A stretch of 64,000 nt of DNA from contig CM041465.1 in NCBI GenBank assembly GCA_023213395.1, positions 111,483,741-111,547,740 of the forward strand, given 5' to 3'. Each line of letters begins with the position of its first letter. Position 1 is the stretch's first letter. This DNA is from Cycas panzhihuaensis. Taxonomy: Eukaryota; Cycadophyta. The position numbers and the translations under genes were made by a program. The notes beneath the pieces were generated by a model. The model ran no database searches. It worked only from the letters and a program-made list of their open reading frames with translations, and was not told the DNA's origin. Positions 1 through 12,272 of the stretch are shown here, piece by piece.

Positions 1-669
1 TGTTGTGCTCAAAGAGGATGACTACTATCACTTAGATTATGTCCAAGACAAAGGCAAGAATGTTATGATAAACTTTGAATTATCTCCTAGGTCTACATAT
101 GTGCTACCTAGATAGGATTTAAGGTAAAATATTGGTGTATCAAGGCCAAGTAATGAGGGAACCTCCGCACAACCTCAAAGGTTTTCTAAATGGGTTCAAA
201 GAAGTCATGACTTAGACAACATATTAGACAACAACTTTGATAGGAGATCTTCTCATTTACATTGGGTTAAATTCACCCTTATGAGTAAATTAATGGAAGT
301 TAATAAGCCTCACACCTTTAAAGAGGATGATACTCATGATGAATGGAGACAAGCTATGGAAGATGAATAAAATTCTATAGTAAAAATTGATACATGTAAA
401 CTTGTTGACCTTCCTCCCAATAAAATGACCATTAGAACCAAATTGGTCTTTAAGACCAAATTTAGATCTGATGGATCCATTGATAAACACAAAGTTAGAC
501 TTATTGCCAAAGGATATACTTAAAGAAAAGGCATAGATTATAGTAAAATTTGTACTCCTATTACTCGAATATAGACTATTCATATGATGTTGAGTCTAGC
601 TACCCAAAATAGTTGGGATGTTTATTAAATAGATGTTAAAAGTACCTTTCTTAATGGCTACATTCAAGA

Positions 670-726
<57 letters not shown>

Positions 727-733
727 TATATAG

Positions 734-817
<84 letters not shown>

Positions 818-1987
818 TATATAGATATATATATAATAACCAAAAAATTTTGAAGTTAGAAGGGAAGAAAATAAAGTGTATAAACTTAAAAAAGCAGTGG
901 TTTAAAACAAGCACCTAGATCATGGTATTCTAGGATAGACAAATATTTTAGAGATCAAGGATTTGAGAGAACTTAATTAAATATGAATCTATATACTAAA
1001 ATTAAAGGAGATTCTATATTGATTGTAGGACTATATATTGATGACCTAGTTTATATAGGAAATGACTCCCACCTTTCTAAAAAATTTAAGGATGACATAT
1101 GTAAAGAGTTTGAAATGACAAACTTGGAGTTGATGCATTACTTCCTAGGATTGGAATTTTGGAAAGACGATGATGGTATCTTTATCTCTTAAAGGAAACA
1201 TACCTCAAAATTACTCCAAAAGTTCAAGATGAATGATTACAAGGCCTTATCCACACTAATAAACATTGGTATCAAACTATCTAAACTTGATAACTCTACA
1301 TCGGTGGATCCTATATTATATAGATAATTGCTTAGGAGCCTAATATATTTGACATCAACACAACTTGATATCATACATGCAATTAGTATTATATCAAGAT
1401 TTATACAAGATCCTAAATATATGCACTTGTAAGTGAATAAATATTTTCTATGGTATCTAAAAGGTATGATAGAATATGGGCTACATTACAAACCTTTACC
1501 AAATTTTAGATTGATTAGGTATACACATTTTGATTGGGAAGGTGACATTGATGATAAAAAGTCTACTTTTAGATACACCTTTAGTTTAGGTTCAACAATT
1601 TATGGAATACTAAGAAGAAAAATACCGTCTCTTTATTTGTAGTAGAAGTAGAGTATAAGGCAATAGTATTAGGTACATGCAAAATAGTTTGGCTATGTCA
1701 TCTACTACATGATCTTCAATTGAAATAGGATGGTCCTACCAAATTTTAGTATGATGATCAAAGCACTATTAAAATGATACATAATCTAGTCTTCCATGGG
1801 AGAACTAAACATACTAAGAAGTAATATCATTTCATTTAGGAACTTATCGAAGTAGGTAAAGTAGAGTTGGTATATTACAACATGAAAGATCAGACAACAT
1901 ACATCTTTATAAAGATATTTTGGAAGGTTCAGTTTAATAAATTTAGAGATAAGCTTAGAGTTATACATAATGAACATTATGGGTGAT
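1..1987 (+). pseudogene. Copia-1 pol relic: integrase tail, reverse transcriptase, RNase H
   Basis: Degraded Ty1/copia polyprotein. The start reads VVLKEDDYYHLDYVQDKGK, the linker after the integrase. The reverse transcriptase N-terminus lies near 281-660 and includes the segment FLNGYIQED. It is broken by a TA microsatellite, then resumes near 840. The catalytic box YIDDLVYIGND (about 1036-1068) keeps both Asp residues. RNase H follows to about 1985, ending in residues close to Copia-A's C-terminus. In-frame stops are numerous, many of them TAG, and there are several frameshifts, so no protein can be made. Confidence 0.8.
671..837. repeat. TA dinucleotide microsatellite
   Basis: About 165 bp of TA repeats with a few TAGATA interruptions. 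It lies exactly where the RT frame reads Asp-Ile-Tyr (gat ata tat), so the repeat probably grew from that codon run. The Ile-Tyr-rich frames read through it on both strands are artefacts. Confidence 0.97.
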
Positions 1988-1989
1988 AA

Positions 1990-2283
1990 TGTTAGTCATA
2001 ATATTCATTATTTTATTAAATATATGCATAAAGTAATATAAGGAGTATGTGGGGCCACTTCTAGCTGACTACAACTGACATTGGGTAAGGTAAGTATTAT
2101 TTTATTATTATAATTTCAAAAAGGTATCAATTGAGGTGGGCTCTTGCTCGCCTCCCAACCTATAAATATTTGGTGAAATAGTCACCAATGTTCTTTAACA
2201 TCAGTCTCAAATGGAAATATCTTGATATTTTTTAGCAATATGGATAAGTCTTCTTTATGCTTTACTCCCCAACTACTTCAACA
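1990..2283 (+). repeat. Copia-1 3' LTR (probable)
   Basis: It starts TGTTAGTC directly after a purine-rich stretch at about 1972-1989 that aligns with the Copia-A polypurine tract. The layout matches the Copia-A LTR: GC-rich segment, then TATAAATA at 2161-2168, then GGTG. The end at AACA (2283) is a guess because the 5' LTR is not in the window. Confidence 0.55.
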
Positions 2284-2910
2284 TTGATGGGTTCAAAACC
2301 TATAACCCCTCTTCATTAGTGATGATTAAGATTATCATATGTTTCCTAATGAAAGCGTGAATCAATTATCATAAACCTAAAATTGTAGGAATCTTAATTT
2401 GGCCAGAAATTAAAAACAACATAAATAATATGCCCAATAGAGACTACTAATCTAGATGGACTACAAGTGTGTTTCTAAATAGTTACATTAATAACTTTTA
2501 ATGACATAAGTATATCAAAGGATAACATTCTCAAGAAAAATATATTTTTATAAACATCATTACATAGAGACACTTATATATAAGAATTTGATAAAAGTAA
2601 TTTGATTACCTAGATAAACTCACTACTTATCCATTTAAAATCCTACATACAAAATTACCCCAAAGTTAGAGTATGTTATATAAATGATGGACTACTAGTA
2701 AATTATCTCAACATGTTACTATCTTATGTTTTCTTCACACTACTTAAATGATAAAATATTATTCAGACAACATCTATATATTAACCTTGTTTAACAAAAT
2801 CATACCATATATAACTTTCTATTAAATTAATCTCTTTGGACTAATATACAATAATCTCCCACATGTCCCATATTATATAAATAAGGTGAGGAATGAGAAA
2901 CACATTACCT
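2284..2910. other. AT-rich sequence with no gene seen
   Basis: About 630 bp between Copia-1 and the Copia-A target site. I see no coding frame, LTR pair or structural RNA. Before Copia-A inserted, this stretch was contiguous with 26029. Confidence 0.6.
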
Positions 2911-2915
2911 AATTC
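2911..2915. repeat. Copia-A target site duplication, left copy
   Basis: AATTC here and AATTT at 26024-26028 flank the two Copia-A LTRs; one transition separates them. Confidence 0.8.
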
Positions 2916-3231
2916 TTTGGGGATAAGGATAGAGAAGATCAAGTATTTATTAAGCTATAGTTGAAGTAGTAAATCAAATCTCTAACAATTTGAGGTAGTG
3001 TTGAAAAACACCTGGGTGATACACCTAAATTATTTATAGTTGTAGGGAGGTGGGAGTCCACCTTTACCTGATGTTCAATTTAAAAATAAAAAAAATAATA
3101 AATCAAATAACAACCATATGTACCTTATCGACTTAAGCAATTGGTGGTGGCTCAACAATGGATGGTGGTGGCTTACTGGTTCCTAAGATATATTTTCACA
3201 TAAATTAAGTATAATACATATTAAACTAATA
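2916..3231 (-). repeat. Copia-A 3' LTR
   Basis: 316 bp, aligning along its length with 25687-26023. On the minus strand it begins TATTAG, probably a decayed TGTTAG. A conserved TATAAATA lies at 3031-3038. Confidence 0.9.
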
Positions 3232-3245
3232 TTCTCCCCCATAAT
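3232..3245 (-). promoter_or_regulatory. Copia-A polypurine tract
   Basis: Minus-strand reading ATTATGGGGGAGAA directly before the 3' LTR, the place where plus-strand DNA synthesis is primed in reverse transcription. Confidence 0.85.
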
Positions 3246-3246
3246 G

Positions 3247-5878
3247 TCTATTATATATAACTCCAAGCTTTTATCTAAATTTATGGAACTTGATTTTTCC
3301 TAATGCCTTTGTGAACATATTTGCCATTTAATCTTCTATGTTGTAATATGCCAACTCAATTTTACCTACTTGGACCAATTCTCAGATGAAGTGATATTGA
3401 GTCTCAATATATTTAGTTTTGCCATGGAAAACTAGATTACAAGTCATTTGAATGGTTCTTTACTTATCACACTAAATCTTGATAGATCCTTTTTGTTCCA
3501 TCTAAAGATCATATAGAAGTCATTATAACCATATTGTCTCACATGCACATGAAACTACTACTTTGTTTTCTACTTCTGTTGTAGATAAGGAAACCATATT
3601 TTATTTCTTAGTACTCCATGCAATGGCTACTAAACCTAAATTGAATGTATACCTTGAAGTAGATTTTATGTCATCAATATCTTCTACCCAATCAGAATCT
3701 GTATATCCAATCAACCTAAAGTTTGGTAAAGATTTGTAATATAGCCTATAATCTATTATACCCTTTAAGTATCATAAAATCTGCTGAATTGCTTACCAAT
3801 GAGTGGATTTAGGATATTGCATGAACCTTTATACTACACTAATCACATGCATAATATCAAGTCATATTGATGTCAAAAATATCAAGCTACCAATCAATTA
3901 TTTATAACGAGTGGGATCCACTGGTATAAAGTTATCAAGTTTAGATAACTTAATGCCAACTTTAGCAGGTGTAGCTAAGGCTTTGTAATCACTCATCTTG
4001 AATTTTTGGAGTAAGTTTCAGGTATATTTTATTTTAGAAATGAAAATACCGTCATCATATTACCACACTTCTAATCCTAGGAAACCATACATCAAGCCCA
4101 AATTAGTCATTTCAAATTCTTTCCATATATCATCCTTGAACTTTTATGAAAGCTGAGAGTCATTTGTTATATAAAGAAGGTCATCTACATAAAGTCCCAT
4201 TATTAAAATAGAATCTCCTTTGATATTGATGTTCAAATTTGGATCTAATTAAGTTTTTTTCAAGTCATTAGTCTCTAAAATATTTATCAATCTTAGAGTA
4301 CCATACTCTAGGTGCTTGCTTTAATCTATAAAATACCTTTTTCAATTTGTACACTTTATCTTCTTTCCCCCTAACTTTAAATCCTTTGGTTATTAGACAT
4401 AGATGTCCACTTCAATATATCCATTGAGGAATGCAATTTTGACATCCATTCAATGAACATCCCAATCCTTTTGGGCAGGCAAACTCAACATCATATGGAC
4501 TATCTCCATTTGTGCGATAGGAGCAAAGGTTTTGCTATAGTATATGCCTTCCTTTTCAGCATATCATTTGGCTATGAGTTTAGCCTTATGTTTATCAATC
4601 AATCCATTAGATCTAAATTTGGTCTTATAGACCCATTTGATTCTAATGGCCTTCTTATTAGAAGGAAGGTCAACAAATTCCCATGTATCATTCTTTAATA
4701 TAGAATTGTATTCTTCTTCCATGGCTCTTCTCCAATCATCATAAGTACTAGCTTCCTCAAAGGTATGAGGCTTATGAGTTTCCATGACTTGACTAATAAG
4801 AGAAAAGTTCACCCTATATAAATGAGTGGATATTCTATAATAGACATTATCTAGAATATTATCTAAGTTCTGGTTCCTTTGAAGCCATCTAGGGAACCTT
4901 TGTGATTGAGGTTGAGAGGAGGTCCCCTCACCACTTGGTATACTAATGTTTTGTCTTGGATCCTATCTAGGTGGCATATATGTAGACCTAGTAGATGAGT
5001 CAAGATTTATTATAACACCTTTACCTTTATCTTGAATATAATCAAAGTGATAACAATCATTTTCTTTGAACACAATATCCCTATTGATTATGACCTTTCT
5101 TGCTTTGGGATCATATACTTTATAAGATTTAGAAATATCACTGTAGCCAATAAATATACATTTAATGATTTTATCATCTAGCTTAGTCCTCTTTTGTTTA
5201 GGGACATGGACATAAGCTAAACAACCAAAGATTCTTAAATGGTAGATACTAGGTTTATATCTAGTCCATGCTTCTTTAGGTGTCATCCACTTAAGGGCCT
5301 TAGTGGTACACCTATTAAGTAGGTAGATAATATTATGCATAAATTTTTCCTAAAATTAATATCCCAACTTTTTACTTTTTAGAATATAACTAGCCATTTT
5401 AACTATGGTATGATTTTTTTGTTCAGCAACTCCATTTTGTTGAGGAGTGTAGAGGTTGGTATGTTGTCTTATGATGCCATGATATGCATAATAGGCATTA
5501 AACTCATTTGAAATAAACTCTTTCCCATTATTTGATCTTAGGGAGAGTATTTTATGTCTACTTTACCTTTTGAAAAAGGTTTTGAAGTCAATAAAGAATT
5601 TAAATACATATGATTTAAACTTCAAGAAATAGACCCATACTTTCCTTGTGTAGTCATTGATGAATGTAAGGAAGTACTTAATACCTGCTAATGATAAGAC
5701 ATCTGTAGGGCCACGAAGATCTATATAGATTAAATAGAGTGGTCCTTTTGCTCTGTAACTACCATCAAGAAAAGTTTTCCTATGTTGTTTTCCTAAGAGA
5801 CAACCTTCACAAATATCTTTATCAACTTTAATATAAGGTATCCCATCAACTCTATCTATTTTCTTCATAAGAGTTTAA
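3247..5878 (-). pseudogene. Copia-A pol: integrase, reverse transcriptase, RNase H
   Basis: Well-preserved Ty1/copia pol in pieces. Near 5870-5750 is the second half of the GAG-pre-integrase zinc motif (CEGCLLGKQHRKTF). The integrase core follows (about 5740-5390): first Asp in YIDLRGPT, third-site Glu in NGVAEQ. The middle Asp of RSDNGKEF has become Asn (AAT, 5530-5532). A conserved block GYSDISKSYKVYDPKARKV lies near 5090-5150. Reverse transcriptase runs about 4812-3850 with an intact YVDDLLYITND box (around 4160-4191). RNase H runs to 3247. Stops are mostly TAG. The first part of this polyprotein is at 21275-22888, across the LARD-D insertion. Confidence 0.9.
5874..5878. repeat. LARD-D target site duplication, left copy
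   Basis: TTTAA here against CTAAA at 21275-21279; 3 of 5 match. Removing 5879-21274 plus one copy rejoins the Copia-A reading frame, which supports the boundary better than the imperfect duplication does. Confidence 0.6.
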
Positions 5879-6342
5879 TGTTAAAACATAATGTTTAATG
5901 TATATGGTGTATACATGCACTTCCTACCATTCACCTACTTCAAAATATGTGAGATGCACACATATCCATGCTATTTCATTATTAGATGATGTGAAGGCTC
6001 ATTATATTTGATAGGCTACTTATGAGGTGATATCACTATTTATATATACACTCACCACTTGAGAATTTGAGAAAGGTTAGAGAAAGGACAGCAATGAGAC
6101 AGGAGAAAGATGTAAACACTTATAATCATAAGTGGAGTCTTAACTCCACCTCCTCCCATGGTTTTTCCCATAATGGCTTTTTCACATATAAATCTTGGTG
6201 TCTTATGGTGATGATTATGCTTTATGATGCTTGCTTTACATTCATGTTGAATAATTTTCTATGTATATATATTCATAAGTTCATATTATTTCATCTTCAT
6301 ATTTTTAACATGGTATTAGAGCCATGCATGCATATTTTAACA
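5879..6342 (+). repeat. LARD-D 5' LTR
   Basis: 464 bp, TGTTAAAACA...TTTTAACA, matching 20810-21274. It contains a TATA-like stretch (TTATATATA) near 6037-6045. The last 32 bases repeat a primer-site-like motif (6311-6324), so the LTR ends in a partial tandem copy of LTR end plus primer site. Confidence 0.9.
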
Positions 6343-6355
6343 TGGTATCAGAGAA
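6343..6355 (+). promoter_or_regulatory. LARD-D primer binding site
   Basis: TGGTATCAGAG directly after the LTR, complementary to the 3' end of initiator methionine tRNA. Confidence 0.75.
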
Positions 6356-8682
6356 ATCCTATTACTCTATTTTTAATATTGTATTAGAGTAGTGTTATAT
6401 CCAAGTTGCTATGGTGAGGTGAAGATCCTACTAATCAAGATTCAAGCTTATTGAGCCTATGGCAAGAGTCATTTATGAAGAATTTTTTATTGAGCCACTT
6501 ATATACATATCCCAATGACATGTGCAGTCATTTATAGGATAGATAGAGCCAACCAAAGTATATATAGGATAGATACAACCAATACTAATGGTATATTGAT
6601 TTGCTATTTTATGTGGATATTTATTTATGCATGTTATGCATACATATACATGTAGCATGCAGGTATTCAAGTAGTTCACACAATATTATATTTAGTCTAT
6701 AAGTGAAGGCTTTGTGAGTGGATTCACTATTACTCATGGATCATTCTAGAGGTTTTTATAGGCATCTCATAATAAGATTCACTACCAAAATAAAGATAAC
6801 CCATTAGTACATCATGAAGTAGGAAGAAACCTTATATAATACCCTGTTGGTAGGTATTTTAGTGACAATATAAAAGGTATGCTCAAGACATATAAGGGCA
6901 TGATTATATTTAAGATTGACATTGAAGGCATATTTATTTTCTTACATCATGAATTTATTATGGTACATATGGTTATGGTAACTTGAGATAAAAGAACTAT
7001 AGTAGCATGTGATGTGTTAATATATTAAGAGCACTTTATATGTGTGATATATAATATATGACTGAAATTCTTTATGGTTTTATTAAAACCCTAAGCCAAG
7101 AATGAAGAATAATCACACTGACACCCATGATTTGGTCAATGGATGTCATATATAGGAGTTCTTACCTTTACAACTAAGTGGATTTTATGATTTATGCTAT
7201 GTGAGTATATACTAGTCTTCTACATTCATATGTATACTACTCATCTATCACTATACCACAGAAAGGTTTTAACACACAGATCTTATCTCTACTCTCCATG
7301 CTAAGTAGATCTCTATGAAAAGTAAGCATTAATTGCATAGGAGATATATTGGTAAGGCTATCACAAAAACCCCTCCATGCAGAGCTGATTAGATGAAATT
7401 TATGAAATATCATAACCCAGCCATTACTCCTCTCTCATGACTTTTTGCAACCATTTGCCCATGCAAATCATACTCAGAGAATCTAATAGAATTTATTCGA
7501 TAAGATTCATCTTATAGGCGAATGAATAAAACTCATTGAACCTCAAGTACTTATATAAATCTCTATGAAGATTAATGTTTAATGTGTAGTCACAAATCAC
7601 TTGAAGATAATTAATCACACAAAAAGATTTTATACAGAATAAGAATTATGCAAAGATCTCAAGATGTCCAATCACAATGATTATGTACGCTCAATTGCCC
7701 TCATATAGACTTGCCCACAGATTATTCACCTATAGATAATAATCCATAGAAATTGATCAATGCTCATATGCAGATGCAAATTTATATAGTTGAAGTTGCC
7801 CAATTACCCTCTATGGAGATTAAGATATAGCCTCAAATTAATGTCGAATAGCATCGCGCAATCATAGGAAATTTCATTTAGAGAGACAGAGATATATTTT
7901 GATGTAGATATATAATTGTTTATAGTTGATTTTTGTGAAACCCCAAAGAAATGTATAAGTAGTTTAAAAATTTAATGAAATTATATAATAATTTCAGATC
8001 TATTTTATCCCCTCACACATTAGCAAGTGGTCACATAGAGAGCCAATATAACTAGGGGCTAGCTATTAGAGGGGATAGATTTTAGTTTTTTAAAAGCTAG
8101 ATTGAATAATTTTTTTTTTTTTAAATTATATTTAAAATTTGATTGAATTTTTGGATCTATTTCTAATTTCTAAAGGATCACACACCTTTTTATAGCATAC
8201 TGGCATGCTTTCTTTCATTTCTCATCACTCATGTATTAGAATCATATATTGTCTATTGCATTAGAAAGCAGACTTTGAGATGGTCATAACGAGTGGTCAC
8301 ACAACCTGCTTTGGATAGTCAAAGATAGAGAAAATTTAGGATAAAGTTGATGCAAAGGCTCTAAACTTCATTTTAGATGAATTCCATAACAATTTTCAGA
8401 AAAAATTTAGTCAATTCTAATGTTTTTGGCTCCAAACATGATGACTAAATTATTTTTTAGGAATGGTGGATGATTGTTATAGTTTAGTTTAAAATCAAGC
8501 ATTTTGAAGCCTATTTATGACATTTTAAGGTATATTTCTATTGGAAAAAATTCATTAAGTGAGAAATATTTGATGAAGTTATCATAGGAGACATCCTTGA
8601 TATGTTGGTCTTTTATTTCCCCCTTAACAACATCACATTTGGTTTAGTGGATGACAAAACCCCCAACTAAGTATACAGATTA
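6356..8682 (+). other. LARD-D internal region, first part
   Basis: About 2.3 kb of AT-rich sequence with no gag, pol or other recognisable frame. Short frames at 6067-6387 and 6473-6679 have no family features. A block near 7990-8040 resembles part of LARD-E near 14155-14200, hinting at common origin. Confidence 0.6.
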
Positions 8683-8687
8683 CCTAG
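8683..8687. repeat. Solo-LTR target site duplication, left copy
   Basis: CCTAG here and CCTGG at 11462-11466, differing by one G-to-A transition. Confidence 0.8.
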
Positions 8688-11461
8688 TGTTCCTGGCTAC
8701 TGGGAATGGGCGTGGACATGTCGACCCAGGTAAGTGTAGGTACGCTTCTATCCCTTGCCTTTGTCATTTCAATGAAAGGTAAATTGAAATATTTCTTTTG
8801 TATTGCATGATTGATTGGTTCATTTTAGTGATCATCTTGCATCCACTGCTTGATCATGCTGCATGATATTATTTTAATCTATGATAATTTAGGGAAATAG
8901 ATCCCATGGCACTCCACAACCCTCCTACACGTCTCCATGTCATCCCAAGCATAGATCAACCCTTGTGATCTGCTCACCATCCCATTGACATGCCTTAACC
9001 TCTAGCACTCTGCCTAGGAATGATTGGCATTTCCTCATTTATTTACCGACTTTTTGGGAACTTCTTGCCTTTGGTACTTCACCCAACATAGGTCTCTTTG
9101 GTCCCATGACTACCTCTTGCCACCTGGATAGGGTGTCATGTCCCCTTAGGCCTAAAGTACCTCCCTTTTAGTCTCCTAACCTCTTCTTTCTCTTGTTTCA
9201 CATATGCTATTGCCGCACTGCAGTAAAGACCGCGGTTCCATCATAAACTTCACGATATCATGAAATTTACCGTGAGGTGACTGTCATCCACTATTTTTTT
9301 AAATTTGCCTTTGTAAATTTTGCATTTATTACGAATTTGATAGAAATATACTCTTAGCCTAAGTTGAACCCTAATCGCTCGATTAAGCTAGGGTTGGGTT
9401 TAAAACCCAAAAAGACCCTCATCTTCCTCTTCCACTCTAAAAAAAAAAACTCTCTCTCTCACTCATTCCTCACATCCCCCTATAGAATCACCTTGTAACA
9501 CCTAGCATACCAGCTCTCCAGCCTGAGATCAGCCCTCTATAGCTCCAGATCCATAGTAGTAGGCCTAAAATAAAGTTACCTCAAGGAAAGATACGCTCTA
9601 AGCTCACCTCCAAGCATAACTATCACACTTGTCTTTAGATCTTGTAGCCTCCATAGGGTTTCACCTGCAAACCTTGCGGGGATGCCCTTATTCCCTATTC
9701 TCTCAAGTAAATTTACTCCTAGACTACCTACAATAAGTATTCCTTCCTCTTTATTTCACTTTACTCCCTTTAAATTATTAAAAAGTGGTTTGAATGCCCT
9801 GTAACACCCCCGTCCCTCATTTTTCCTATTGCATAAAGGAGGTAAACCCTCCTCTTCCCTTATCTTTCCATCATTTCTTCTAGCTCTTCCATGGTTTCTC
9901 CAATGAGGAAGGGAGGAATAGGTCTCAAAAGGGTGAGTGAAAGGAGCCAAGGCATGTTCCATAACCCATCTAGCCTTCTCCTCAAGGGAAGTCCCCTTCT
10001 CCCCTTTCTGATTTCTCCTTTGTGCTTCCCTTGGATTGCCAAAGAGCTCCCAGAAGAGAGGTCACCGTTGATAGTAGTGTACACATCCTATTGTTGTACT
10101 TGCTCATAGCTTTATGGACCTTACATGGGTAGGAATTACAGCCCCTAGTCAAACCCTACCTATCCTTGGGTGTTAGATTATTTAGAGGTTGCAAAAGTTG
10201 CACATCACAACTTTTGAAGTATTAATGACATTTTCAACTTTGTTGCAATCTGTCACCCATACATATAGCCTTTATCGCACCATCTTTGCTTGCTACACTT
10301 ATGCTTAGGTAATATGGAGGTTTGTGATCTTGAAAGGTTATCCATTCTGAGGTTAACCACCCCCTTTTTCCCTTCTTATCTTTCTTGCATAAAGAGAAGC
10401 TAAAAGTTATTTTCTTTAATGTAAAAGTCTCTTTTGGTTAGGGAAACTTGCTTTGTTTTATTTTATATATTTCATATACACATACATTTTGTACCCTAAA
10501 AGCCCTGTAGGAAGGGGAAACATCACTTGATTGTAGGTCTCCTCTTCATTACATGTGGAGAAGGAAGGAAGTGCATCAACCCAGGTATGTCCTTGCCCTT
10601 CTCTCTGATATTACCTTTGAGTCTTTTGCATAGTTCTTTCCTTTCTTCCTTTCTATTCTTTTCCTTTTAATCTTGGGGAAGGTAAGGAAGTCCCTTAGCA
10701 TTACCACATTATGCAGCCCACATCCAGGAATACTAAGAGGAAGGTGAATGTGACAAAGGGAAAGAGCTCCTCCAACCACACGATTCTGCAGGTATGCTAC
10801 TTCTTCTCTTTTATTACTTACTCTCTTGCTTATGTTTGTTTACCTATATGCATAACACATAAAGGAAAAAGAGGAAAAGAGAACTTGCATACATCACTTG
10901 CACATAATTAATTTTCTTGCACATTTATGAAAGTGCATTAAGTAGAATCCATCTTCATTTGCATTCTTATTTGTTGCACATGTTTCCACTTAAGCTTGCA
11001 CCCCTTGCATGCACCTAGTAACCCCTTGGCTAGCCCCCTTACTTTCTTGTATTTGAAAACAAAGGAGAGTGAGGATATTATATTAGTGAGTAAACGAGCA
11101 TGATTTCATTAGTGTGTCCTTTCATTTCTTTTGAAGGAGCCCCCTTTATCCTATATGAGGAGCCATTCCCTCACTTTATTTCACCCCTCTCCTTCAGCCA
11201 TACAAGGGTGGGAGGGCCTATCCCTTAAGGTTACTAAGGAAACTAAGGATTCCCCTCATCTCTTCTACCATCCAAACCAAAGCTAAGTTGCCCAAAAAGG
11301 AGTTGTGTGCCATTCGTGGGTCCTAAACCTACATTCCAACATGTGGATGCCCTTTGCGGTTGATCTCCTCCACTTGTCGAGTTGATCTTTATTTTTGAGA
11401 TTCTTCGTTGATTGATCAAACCTCAACCAAGTGTGGTTACTACCCCATAGATGCGATTCCA
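8688..11461 (+). mobile_element. Solo LTR of the Gypsy-C family
   Basis: 2,774 bp matching the Gypsy-C LTRs (31905-34654 and 43469-46221). It begins TGTTCCTGGCTAC and ends GATGCGATTCCA, flanked by a 5-bp duplication with no internal region, so it is what remains after recombination between two LTRs. It keeps the U3 palindrome near 9244-9269 and the purine-rich AAGGTAAGGAAG segment. Small frames inside it (9756-10109, 10576-10911) are not genes. Confidence 0.9.
9244..9269. other. Near-perfect 26-bp palindrome in the solo LTR
   Basis: Arms TAAACTTCACGAT and ATCATGAAATTTA are complementary except at two positions, both explained by G to A changes on the right arm. The same place in Gypsy-C LTR1 keeps 9-bp perfect arms (32417-32441). 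Confidence 0.8.
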
Positions 11462-11466
11462 CCTGG

Positions 11467-11958
11467 TTATTGAAGTAGTTTATATCATCCAGTTAGATGT
11501 TAAGTACATTTTTCTTATTACAATTAACTTACTATGGCCAAGTAGTTTAGTCTAGTCTTAGAGTTGATTGTTTAAGATGATCTAGTTGTCAACTTAATTT
11601 AGCTAATGGAATTTTGGCATAACACACTAATTGTGTTGGTCCCTATAAGTAATTTAGAAAGATAATGAACCATGTACTTGAAGTAATTTCCTAGAGAACT
11701 AGCAATTATAGTGGTTGTTTACCTATGCATTTTGGTAGATGAATATTATTTTATATGGACTCAGATATTACTTTGCTTGATTTGGCGGTTAACTTAATGT
11801 ATATTGAAAGTAGCCACCACACAGGTTAAGATATCAAGATATGCAAAAAACACTTTTGATATGTTAGCTATAAGTTGATGTTTGATGGAGACAAGCATAT
11901 AGTTACAGGTCTTTTACAAGTTATAGATGATTTTAGTGATTAATATAGAAGCTCTACC
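11467..11958 (+). other. LARD-D internal region, middle part
   Basis: About 490 bp between the solo LTR and LARD-E; no coding frame or repeat seen. Confidence 0.55.
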
Positions 11959-11963
11959 TAAAA

Positions 11964-12259
11964 TATTGGGTGTAATACTTAATTACATACATTAACCCTA
12001 TGTAAGCTCTCTCTATTTATTTGTATTTCATATTAGAGGTTGTGGGTTACCTAGAGATGTGTTCCACCTATAAGTAAACCAATGGGGTCCTCTCACTAAT
12101 GGTAAGTATGTACTTTTCATTCTTTCTAATTTAGTTTTGGTCAATTCTCTGCATATGGTATTCATTATGTACATATTTTATCTCTCTTATACTTTATTAT
12201 TTTATCATTCACTCACCATTAGATGTTTTGTTCTATAGTTTACATTTTCAACTCTAACA
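11964..12259 (+). repeat. LARD-E 5' LTR
   Basis: 296 bp, beginning TATTGGGTGTAATAC (TG decayed to TA) and ending CTCTAACA; aligns with 20287-20595. Confidence 0.88.
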
Positions 12260-12272
12260 TAGTATTAAAGCC
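12260..12272 (+). promoter_or_regulatory. LARD-E primer binding site, decayed
   Basis: TAGTATTAAAGCC against the expected TGGTATCAGAGCC; three transitions. Confidence 0.7.

Larger units (their letters stand above)
1..2283 (+). mobile_element. Copia-1, 3' part of a Ty1/copia element
   Basis: The 3' half of a plus-strand Ty1/copia element; its 5' part lies before the window. It opens in the linker after the integrase, runs through reverse transcriptase and RNase H, then a polypurine tract and a probable 3' LTR. It is a relative of Copia-A: the first 100 bases match Copia-A near 5000-5090 on the other strand, and the purine tracts align. The right end is set only by an AACA-like LTR end, so it is tentative. 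Confidence 0.75.

Noticed and set aside
290-583. Minus-strand frame of 97 codons and its twin at 4453-4698
   Set aside because: Antisense shadow of copia reverse transcriptase; the two resemble each other because the underlying pol sequences are homologous.
651-914. Frames rich in Ile-Tyr here and at 24773-25080
   Set aside because: Produced by TA microsatellites.
9860-10109. Overlapping frames on both strands within the solo LTR
   Set aside because: LTR sequence; no conservation of these frames in the related LTRs.
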